DNA from: Montifringilla adamsi | Lineage: Eukaryota; Chordata; Aves; Passeriformes; Passeridae | Direction: 5' to 3' | Assembly (NCBI GenBank): GCA_017590115.1 | Contig: JAGGNK010008781.1 | Coordinates: 4,815,371 to 4,879,370, forward strand | Length of the DNA stretch: 64,000 nt | Part shown: one piece after another, positions 55,263 through 64,000 of the stretch | How positions within the stretch are numbered: position 1 is the stretch's first letter | Layout: every line of letters begins with the position of its first letter | Program-made: the position numbers and the translations under genes | The notes under the pieces: model-generated | The model's database searches: none | Told to the model about the DNA's origin: nothing | The model's input: only the letters and a program-made list of their open reading frames with translations

Positions 55263-56910
55263 GGCTGATTCCTAAGGTTACATCCCATGAAAGGTAGCTC
55301 TCAGTGGAAAGACGAGCCCGGCTCTTGAAATCCTATATCCCCCCACGTTCGGTGCACAGCTGCCCTTGTGTCTTTATTAACAGCCTCTCTGTGCTCCCAT
55401 TCTAAGGCTCCCTTTGCCTCCCCAGCCCCGCGCTCCCTCTCCCCCCCTCGGAGCCCGTGTTCAATTAATGCCTAATCTCCATGACTCTCAGCCGGGAGGC
55501 GGATCAGTTACTGCCACCAAGAATGACTCCATTTACGGGGCTCTTTCAGCGGGTGCAATGTGATCCCGAGCCCATGACTTTCCCAGTCCATTCACAAAGT
55601 CCTTCAGACACCCCCCTCATTAAAAGGTCCCTCCTGTCTCCTTCGGCCCCACCTTACTGAGAGGAGATGCTTGCACTGGGTGGAATTTCTCCCGCACAAA
55701 GGCTGTCAAGCAGCTCCAGGGAGCACATCCCTCCTCTGCCAGCTGTGGGGCTCTGTTCAGAAGATGGCAGAGGTCTGGAAGGTGATGGCAAACCCCAAAA
55801 CTCAGGGAACTGCTGGCCCAGCTGGGGCTGGCCCACCGAATCCTAAATGTGCTGCAAGGAACAGCTCAGGAGAGTGGCATCATCTCAAATGTGATTGGCA
55901 AAAATGAGGGGAAACGAAAGATTCCCAGATGCAGTCACACTGGGGGAAAGCTGCAGTGGGAACGTGGTGGTCCCACAGAGTAATAAAGGAAAAGCCAAGG
56001 AGAGGGAAGGCAGGTGGGATTTCTCCATCCCTGCTGTCAGAGGAGGCTGGGTTGAGCTGGTCTGGAAGAGGAAAGGAGGATGGCCCTGAACCCACCAGCT
56101 CCCTCCCAGCTGGAAAGGATCCAAGGGTAGTGACAGGGAAGGTAGGATGGAGGAAAGAACACTGGGATCCCTGTGCCAGTTGAGCCTGGCATGGCCAAAG
56201 GAATCATGGGAAGCAGTGCCCCAAACTGATCTCCCCTGCATTTTAGACCAGTCTGTGGTGCAGTAGCCAAAACTCATTGCAAAGGTGTTACTCAAATCAT
56301 TGATTGATTGGTCATAAACAGTTGGGGGTTTATTGGTGATAAACACCTGAGAGCAGGTGGGGCTGAAGGATTTGTGTTGGCTGTGCTGTGCCAGCCTGGA
56401 GAGATGTGACGGGCACAACCCTTGCTCGTGCATCCTCACCACTTCTGGTTTTCATTTAGCTTAAATGTTAATTGTCCAAGTCACTGAATTTACATGTTTT
56501 TGGCTGTCTATATTTGGCAGCTTGTTTTCATGACTGGAAAACCTTCTGACCTTTTACATCAAATAGATTTTGGATCCTGGGAAATCAGAGAATGAATTAT
56601 GTTCATCCCAAATGCTTTCATCCCGTAGAAGCAACGAGGGCATCTCACCAGCCTTCCCCCCAGGAAGGCTCAGGGTTGGGAAAGGAGCAGAATTAATTCC
56701 AGGTAAATATTAGTGCTGGGTAAATGGTAAAAAGTGCAGAGAGTACTTTTTCACGTTCAAAATATACCTTTGATTTGGCTGGATTGTTTAGCAAACCTCA
56801 CGTATTGATCTGCAGGTTTAGAGGCTATTAAGAAAAATTCTCTGCCCAAGAACTTGAAACCAGTCAGAGTCTCTGGAAGAGCACTTTAAAGAGCAGAGTC
56901 AAAGAATCTG
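55263..56910. other. Gene-free sequence
   Basis: Candidate element at 55480-55600 (TTAATGCCTAATCTCC, TCCATTTACGGGGC, CAGCGGGTGCAATG). AT-rich at 56430-56560 and 56690-56850. No supportable gene. Confidence 0.42.
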
Positions 56911-57000
56911 AGAACCACAGAATCATGCAATGGTTTGGATTGGAAGGGAGCTTAAAACTCATCTTGTTCCACCCCCAGACATGGGCTGCCCACCTTCCTC
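56911..57000 (-). mobile_element. CR1 LINE 3' terminus
   Basis: The plus strand shows CCACAGAATCATGCAATGG, TTGGATTGGAAGGGAGC and TTGTTCCACCCCCAGACATGG, the complement of the CR1 tail. About 90 bp remain. Confidence 0.88.
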
Positions 57001-58319
57001 AGTATGAAATTATTTAATTTCTTGGGGGCAAAAAATAAGTATTTAATTGTGGTAATGGCCATCATTTGCATTGAAATATTTTTCCAAGCAAAAATTCCTC
57101 ACTAAATGACACCAAAGCCTTTTGAGAATGATGAACTTATCTGAGAGCATTGCTTTCTGTGCTGCTGAATGTCCTCACCAGAAAAATGGCTAAATTTAGC
57201 AAATACTAAAAAAAAAAACAAAAAAAACCAAAAACCTAAACAAAAACACCCCCACAAAACCCAATAGAAAATAAAAAATACAGTGGGCAATAAAGAGGAG
57301 AGTGAGGCTGTGAGGGTTATTGTGGGTTGATATGTGGCAGAAAAGGCAGAAAGCAAATGAGGCATTTTCATACATAAAAATCCCCTAATCCTGCTGCGTT
57401 TCACCTAATCCCGGTGCTTGTTCCTGGGCTATCCATGGGCAGAGATTCATTGCCACACAGAGCACACACGCACACAGAGGTGCAGAATGGAGCCACCATC
57501 CAGGGAATCTTTGGGTGTCCCCTTTTCCTGGGGAGCCTTCTGGTGTCGTTTATCCCACACATGGATACAATTCCTTCCTGAGCTGGGGCTGCTCCCTGTT
57601 ACCTTCCCTGTGCCAATGGAAGATGCTCCTTTAATCCCTTAAGATTTTATCTCCCGTTTTCCTTCCCGAAGCAGTGCTTTATCCATCTGGGTGCTGCTCA
57701 CAGCCTTGGGAAGCCCCAGCCTTTTCCCTTTGCCAGATTTCTGAGCTGTTTTTTTTATTTCTCACTATTTCCTTTCAGCCCTGAACACCGGTTTTATCCC
57801 TGCCCAATCTGCTCCTCTGTGGAGATAATCCCATGACTTGATTTTCAAGTACATTTAGTGTCTAGACAGGGCACTGGATCCTTTGTTCTTCCCTCCATGT
57901 TCCCTTGTTGGTTCAATGTCCCTTCAGGCACGAGGCACTTTCTAAATTCCAAAATTCTAAATCCCATGCCCCATCCACCCCACTGGTGTCCCAGAGCCCC
58001 TGGGCCATTCTTCTGCCAGACTTTCTTCTCACTCTACTCATAAATAGCCAGGAAAAAAACCCAAAAATCTGTGGTGGGATATGGCAGTTGTAAAGGAGGA
58101 GGAAAAAAGGAACCCCAGGAGCAGCTCCCAGGTGGGAGCACCTTCCCTCTCACCCTGTGCAGCATCTCCAGAGGCGCAAAGCTCTGCCCCTGTCTCAGGC
58201 ATTCCCAGAGCAGGCATCCAGCACACATCCCTGGGAGATCCAGCACACATTCCCACTCTCCATCCATACATCAGGACAACCCAATTAAGTCATTTACCGG
58301 GAGGACCTGGAGATGGCAG
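57001..58319. other. Gene-free sequence
   Basis: AT-rich to 57400, including an octamer ATTTGCAT (57064-57071) and an A-rich low-complexity tract (57206-57275), then mixed. No gene recognised. Confidence 0.45.
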
Positions 58320-58700
58320 CAACATATAATCACAAACATAAGCAGTTTGTACATGGTAATTATATATTCTATTTTTTTATCAGTGCAATACAGACAGAAG
58401 ATTATTTTATGCTTGATATCATTCTAATTTTTGATCCATTTTTCCCCCAACTTAAAAAGGATTAAGATTTGGCTTCTGGTAATAACTTTGGGAATGCCAA
58501 CTCCGTAAGTATTGTACAGCATTGTATTAAACTGATTATTAGGTACTTTTGCTTATTGTTAACACCACTCCTCTTCTCTAGGCCAACATCTGAGACATTG
58601 GAAAGCAGATGGTTTGAATGGTCAAGCTGAAAGGCCAGAATATTTTTTAAATCTGTTTTAAAATAAAACATGCTCTTGCTTTAAACTCCATCTGATAAAA
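58320..58700. other. AT-rich conserved-element candidate
   Basis: Continuous AT-rich sequence with GGTAATTATATATTC, TTGATATCATTCTAAT, TTAAACTGATTATTAGG and GCTTATTGTTAACACC. A regulatory element is inferred from composition only. Confidence 0.4.
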
Positions 58701-59819
58701 CAGAGCGGAGTAGATGGGCAAGGAGAGAGGAAACGCCGTGCCTGGCTTTGATCATTTTCAAAAGGAATTGTCACGTGTGATTTTCCAGAAGATGAAGGCA
58801 CCAGGTGAAACTATTTCATATCCTGAGACCTCTCCTCTGCTGAAGCAACATCTGCTTCTCATTTTCTGCAGGTCTGGAGGGCGGCCTGACCCCCCCGGTG
58901 CCATCAGTCCTGCCAGGGTGTCAGTGGCCAGCCGAGGGTGAAAGGAGGGTGGAGGGGAGATGAAGAGGAGTTCACCCCATCTGGTGAGGGCTGGGCAGGC
59001 AGGGGGGTCCCTGCCAGCTCCTGGTCCCTGCCAGCTCCTGGTGACACAAGGACCAGCTTCTGGTGACACAGGGACCAGCTCCTGGAAGGTTTGCAGAAGG
59101 AGACCCTGATGGGAAAGGTCCCAGGAGGGCAAGGCAGGGTAGGGGAATTGTAGCCCTTGGGAATGGGTGAAACCAAACTGCTTCCAGCTCCTGTTCCTCC
59201 CCAGAGACCCCAGGGAAGGCACTGGGGAGTGCCCTGGGGTGCAGAGGGATGCTGGCACTGGAGGCAAACAGCTCAGGCAGGAGGCTGCAAAGGGTGTTTC
59301 ACTTTCCTGCTCCTCAAAAGCCTTCTCCTCCCTCCTGATTTTTTTTTTTCCTTTCTTCCCAGCCTCCATCCCTGCACACATCCAATGATTCACTGGCTTC
59401 CCCTCACACAGCAGTGCCCATAGAAATGGGCAGAAGAGCTGGAAATGGAAAACAACTCCTTAGGGGGAAGGTGGCAGAGCCCCCCATGCCATCTCCCACG
59501 GGGCAGCCCCTGGTGACATGCCCTCCCTGTCCCATGGGACACGTAGAACCAGGGTGACACATTCCCCCCTCTCTGGCAGTGAGGGAGAGGGTGGGATGCT
59601 GCCCACAGACCTGGGGACTGTGGTCACCCTGCACATCCTGGGGTGGCAGGTCCCTTCTTCCCTGTGTCCATGACCCAAGGGTTGGTCCCACTTGTCCCAG
59701 CCCTGCTGTGACACTGCCACAAGGATGTGCAGGACGCTCCCAAACCCCAGAAACGTGGCTGTGGCACAGCCCCCACCCATTTCAGCACCCCAAGGCATCT
59801 ACCTAAAGCCGGGCTATGG
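58701..59819. other. Gene-free sequence
   Basis: GC-rich. A small tandem repeat at 59018-59086 (CCAGCTCCTGGT/GACACAGGGA blocks, three to four imperfect copies). No gene. Confidence 0.5.
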
Positions 59820-60200
59820 TCAAAACCAACATTAATTATAACTAGTTTCTTAATAGCTGAAAATAACTAATGCAACACTCTCCGTTTGGTGCCAGTAGGG
59901 AACAAGCCTGGAGTAAATGAGCTCGTGGTTGGGAATCAAAGATTAACAGACTATCGAGGAGTAATTTCTTCTCTACATGAATTAGCAAACTGTGGGTAAT
60001 TATTGTGGACAGAGCTAGGCAGGTTCATTTGACTAGGTCAGTTAAGAAAAGCCTGGGATAATTAAATTGTCTCTAGAGCCAGCAACAATGCTGGAGTTGG
60101 AAAAGGCTGTTCTTCCCTTGCTGTTCCTGCTCTGGATAAATCATACCTGCCCTTAGTGCCACCCCTGGGGGCAGATCTGTACTGGTAGAGGTATTTTTTA
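59820..60200. other. AT-rich conserved-element candidate
   Basis: TTAATTATAACTAGTTTC, TTAATAGCTGAAAATAACTA, CGAGGAGTAATTTC and GGGTAATTATTGTGG in 380 bp, with a few retained CpGs. It looks like a developmental enhancer by motif content. Confidence 0.42.
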
Positions 60201-60739
60201 TGGTTATTGGTTTGTCTGGTGACAGACTAAACTGATTTGGGGGTGGTTGGACCCAGGAGTGCAGCCAGCCTGGTCCCAAAGCGGGTCCTGGTCACCCACC
60301 CCTGCCACAGGAGCTGCTCTCAGGGCCATCCTTGCCTCTTGCAGGGAGGTGACAGCCATCCTCTGCAGTGTGACAGGTGCTGAGGTCGGTGACACACTCA
60401 CCTGGCTTTGGCAACCTGGCCCGTGGCAGACACAGCCCCCCTTGCCTGTGCCCCCCTGCCCAGCCACGCACAGGGCAGGACCCGGCCTGGTGGTGCCTTG
60501 CTTTGCCTTTCCCTGCAGACAGGGAGTGGGAAAAGCTGTTTGCAGAAAGCCTGGAGGAGAGGCTGGGCTCAGTGGTCACTCACACGCCTGTGGCTGCCTG
60601 AAAGGAATAACCTCAGCATCCCTTGGGAGCTGCTCCTGGAACAGGGAGAGCTCGGGAGGCTCCCGGCTCTGCTGTTTTCTCTGGATATTACCTGGATGTG
60701 GGATGCACCAAGCACCCCTCCTGGTGCTCGATGCCGACT
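60201..60739. other. Gene-free GC-rich sequence
   Basis: Single-copy. The plus-strand frame 60247-60837 (196 codons) has no recognisable domain and extends into the next AT-rich block. Confidence 0.5.
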
Positions 60740-61210
60740 GGAAAAAGGATGCAGCGTCATTAAAAATAGAAACACGAAAGATTATTTACATTTCAAGAAT
60801 AGCTGAGGTCCTTAAAGAAACTTCCATCATCCTTTAAAGGCTCTTAGTCAAATGCTGTTCATTATTAATGCCTGTTGGCTTTATTTAGCCTATGACTACA
60901 ATTATATATTTATGAGGTAATCAGCAATTGGAAATTTCCCTGTAATGGTAACTGGAGCTTGGCATCCAAATAAAATGAACACCATTAAGAAAGTATTGCG
61001 GTCATTGGGGTGGATCAAGTGTGCTAATAGCCCAACTAACAGCAATTAAGTCAATTAACCATTCAGACATATGCTGCTCAATTTCCCTGCTTAAACAGCC
61101 CGGTGCATCTGCGAAATTTGTGGAACTTATTTATGGTGTAAGCGGCTGCGAGTCATTATTAACCAGGGGAAACAGGGAAAATAAGGGAGGCTTGTAAAAA
61201 ATTAACTACT
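60740..61210. other. Dense AT-rich conserved-element candidate
   Basis: About 470 bp with many homeodomain-type cores: TCATTAAAAATAG, ACAATTATATATTTATGAGG, GGTAATCAGCAATTGG, GCAATTAAGTCAATTAACC and CATTATTAACC, plus GTATTGCGGTC and GCATCTGCG retaining CpG. Together with 59.8 kb and 61.8 kb this makes a cluster of three. Confidence 0.45.
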
Positions 61211-61789
61211 GCAGCAAAAAGGAGATCCGCTAATTGCCCGTTCCCCTCGCCACGGGGGAAGGTTTCGTTTCCCAGGGTGTTTATTTATTACGTTTTGAGT
61301 GGCTCTGGGCAGGCTGTGGCGCAGTGAGTACAGGTGGATGGGCACAGGGTGATGGAGGCAGAGGATGTGCAGGGATAGAGCCACAGGATGGGCCTGAGAA
61401 GGAGAGCAGGAGGAGAGCAGGAGAGCAGGAAAGCAGGAGAGCAGGAGCAGCGTCAGGCACTGTGTCCCTCTGTCCCCTGAGGCTATAACTCAGATATGGA
61501 GCAAAGGTGCAACAGGGAAAAGGAGGGAGACCCTGAGCAGCCCCTCAGCCCATGGGCTCACAGCTCCCCACGCACAGGGGACACCCTGGAGCTGAGCACC
61601 CAGCACCCACTGAAGGCTCCATTCTCCTCCTCCTCCCAGCCCTCCCCAAGCCCCTTTTTTCTCCACATCCCAGACAGCTCCAGGTGGTGACACAGCCCTG
61701 ATGCCACCAGCATTTCCACCAGCCACCCTTCAGCTCCCGAGCACTGGGGACTTGGTGACACAAAGCGCTTTTACTCCTCCTTCCCCGTT
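61211..61789. other. Gene-free sequence with a short tandem tract
   Basis: GC-rich. An (AGAGCAGG)n-like tandem of 8-10-bp units lies at about 61401-61449. No gene. Confidence 0.5.
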
Positions 61790-62170
61790 TCAGTTTCCTG
61801 CCGTCTGTCCAAACGAGGATGTTCCAAAGTTTTGTTAAGTGCCTGTTTTAATGAAGCCCATTAAAGTTAACCTGGCCATATAATATACAGGAGAAACCCA
61901 CCATAAATATAGGTAAATAGAGATTGTAAAGATAAATAACCGTGCAGGTGTGTGAGGAGTGATAATGTGCTCTATTTACTGTGCTCCCATAACGGGCCAG
62001 TAAAAGATACTGCGCCTTTAATGACTCACTTTCTGCTGGCAGCCGGCACTCACCGTTAGCAAGCTAAGGATGCAGTGACACAAAAAGCTTACAGATAATT
62101 AAATATTGATTTTTGTTTTCTAATCCTATATAAAAATTGTCCTGGGTCTCCCAATGGTAGTTTCATCTCA
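61790..62170. other. AT-rich conserved-element candidate
   Basis: Contains CCATATAATATACAGG, CCATAAATATAGGTAAATAG, GCGCCTTTAATGACTCAC, ACCGTTAGCAAGC and ACAGATAATTAAATATTG. Retained CpGs and homeodomain-type cores again suggest constraint. Confidence 0.43.
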
Positions 62171-64000
62171 CTAGGACACAGGGAGGGCTATTAACCCTAT
62201 TTGGTTTCAAGCTGTTGTAGAACAAATAAACAGGGAGGCTTGGAGAAGCCAGGCACTGCTCTGTGGGCAGAGAGAGCTGCCAGCCCTGCCTGCCCCTGTG
62301 GTCTTGCCAGCAGCCCCACACCTGGGCAGGTGACCAGCACTGAGGCATTGCAGCTGCAGCCTTTTGGGGAGGTTCACAGTGGTTTTGTCTGTGTTGGTTG
62401 GGGTGGGTTCCTGTGGCATGGGCAGTGCCCATGGATGATGGAGAGCCCCAGGGTTTGGTGTGCAGGGGACAGAGGGGGGAAATCCAGGGCAGAAGGAAAA
62501 TGGATGCTGAGCCCCATGAAGGAGGGGCAGCTGGTACAGACCCTACATCACAAGGTCCCACTTATTTCACTGCATCTCATCTCTACTGTTCTCTGACGCT
62601 CCTAAATCCACCCTGTGCCCAACAGGTTTAGACCATCCCGAGAGATTTCTCCTGGAAGATGCTGTTTTGAATCTCATGCGGAATGCACACAAAACTGCAA
62701 TGCTCTATCAGAAATTTGGATTTCCACTTCTGCAGAGCATGGAAAGAAGCTGCTTCCTGCGAAGAGGTGACTGGAGGAGTTCAGAAGCAAGGATGGAGGG
62801 ACCCAGCAGGCCCTGGAGCAGAGGCTGAGGGTTCATCTCACAGGGCTGGGTCAGGAGCCAACAGGGACTTTAAAATGGCCTCATCAGATGAGACAAGGGC
62901 TTGGCTCAGCCTGGCTCTGCAGCACAGTCACAGTGTGGGGATTGAGGGGGATTCTGCACCCACTGTGACAGCCCAGCCTGACGGTGACTGGAGCGTGGGG
63001 AGCAGGGGGTGACCTGCCATGCCTGCCCCAGCACAAGGCCACCTTGCTCTGCAGTGAGAAGAAAGGTATTAAAATAATATCCTCCAAGCCTGCCACGCAT
63101 GAGGTTTTCTCTCACTGCTGGGAAAGCAATTGCCTCCAGCAAAGATCTATTTCCTTGGCTGCTCGTTCCTGAGCTCATGGCGAGGGCTGCATGCACACTG
63201 TGGAGCGGAATAAACCCCACAGCCACCACTGAGCAGCTCATTCACAAAATGAACCGAGGGGCCTCCCCTCCCAGTTATCTTTTCAGGAGCTCCATGCAGC
63301 ATAACCCACTCTGTTTACAGACTTTGGGCTGGGAGTAAATCCTGTTGCTTTACATAATTCCTGTCCTTTGGTAAATTGTGCCGTTTCTGAAGGGAGAGAA
63401 CATCACCTCCCCACACTCCTTCCTGTGTATAAATGAGGCCATCGTTGGAACATGCTGGATGAGTCTGATCATGGGGAAAAGAGCAAAACATCCTCCTGAA
63501 AAGCTGCATGCACCATTTGCTGAGAAATCTTAAATATTTTCCTTGCAGAAGCCTGTAGACTCAATGCTTCCCTTGCCAACGTGCTGTGCACGCTAAACCC
63601 CGCTCAGCCATGAGGGGCAGTTCAAGAAATAATGAATTCAAGCGTGCCTGAACTTTGTGCTGATCCCAAACGCCCTGGGACAGTGACCCTGGGACAGTGA
63701 GCTGGGGCTGCCACATCCACTGGAGGCTCAAGGCTTGGTGCTGGCCCCTCGAGCAGCCCCCCTGTCTCTGCTCTGCCCCATCCCCACCTGGCCTTGGCTC
63801 ACCCAGATCAGAGCACCCGAGGAGGGGGGGGCTGGATGAAGCAGCTGATCCAGGAAATGCTCCTGAACCTGAGCAAACAACCACACGGTCTCTTGTGGTT
63901 GTGTGACTCCTTCTCTCAGCTCCTCTGGGGTCTCTCGGCCCCGTTCTCATGCTTTCCCACCAGCCGCTGATCCCAGCTCACTCCTTGTCTTGTCTCTTCA
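62171..64000. other. Gene-free sequence to window end
   Basis: GC-rich single-copy sequence with moderate stretches at 63060-63130 and 63300-63580. Open frames up to 132 codons overlap on both strands and have no domains. Confidence 0.5.

Overview
This window looks like nuclear DNA from a bird, most probably a songbird. It holds many short CR1 LINE fragments ending in the avian CR1 3' signature (TCCAACC followed by ATTCT-type ends), an older CR1/L3-like reverse-transcriptase relic, and LTRs with TG...CA termini that I recognise as songbird types. Long homopolymers, CA/GGAA/GGAT microsatellites and minisatellites are also present. There is no operon structure, no Shine-Dalgarno pattern and no dense coding. 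I found no protein-coding gene I can support. The longest open frames (up to 534 codons) run through GC-rich sequence or tandem repeats and show no recognisable domain, so I read the window as intergenic or intronic.

Layout. 1-3.4 kb: a CR1 fragment, then the most unusual object here, a minus-strand 410-bp LTR joined through 2 bases to a complete 76-nt tRNA-Lys-like sequence plus CCA, the pair flanked by a near-perfect 6-bp repeat; an AT-rich block follows. 4.8-6.8 kb: a 23/22-bp minisatellite and a 231/234-bp tandem duplication. 8-15.9 kb: mostly single-copy sequence with AT-rich blocks, GGAA and GGGAA tracts and a probable LTR (15.4-15.9 kb). 16-25.7 kb: single-copy sequence, AT-rich conserved-element candidates at 20.0-20.6 and 24.8-25.7 kb, a minus-strand LTR (22.3-22.9 kb) and a 42-bp repeat. 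27.6-28.5 kb: a decayed CR1/L3 RT region. 30.7-31.1 kb: a 60-64-bp minisatellite. 33.1-33.6 kb: a plus-strand LTR. 35.5-36.2 kb: another AT-rich block. 36.5-41.9 kb: three CR1 3' ends. 43.2-44.9 kb: a hairpin, a CpG-dense segment and a 42-45-bp minisatellite. 47.65-47.95 kb: a 298-bp LTR with a perfect 6-bp target duplication. 49.85-51.92 kb: a long inverted repeat (arms about 480 and 470 bp, spacer 1.1 kb). 53-64 kb: CR1 fragments and further AT-rich blocks, strongest at 59.8-61.2 and 61.8-62.2 kb.

Taken together this resembles a regulatory landscape: AT-rich islands with homeodomain-type TAATTA cores and octamer ATTTGCAT sites spaced through GC-rich single-copy sequence, with transposon insertions between them. 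That the islands are conserved enhancers is inferred from composition and motif content only; no alignment was available. I cannot name the neighbouring gene. All LTRs appear to lack internal viral genes.
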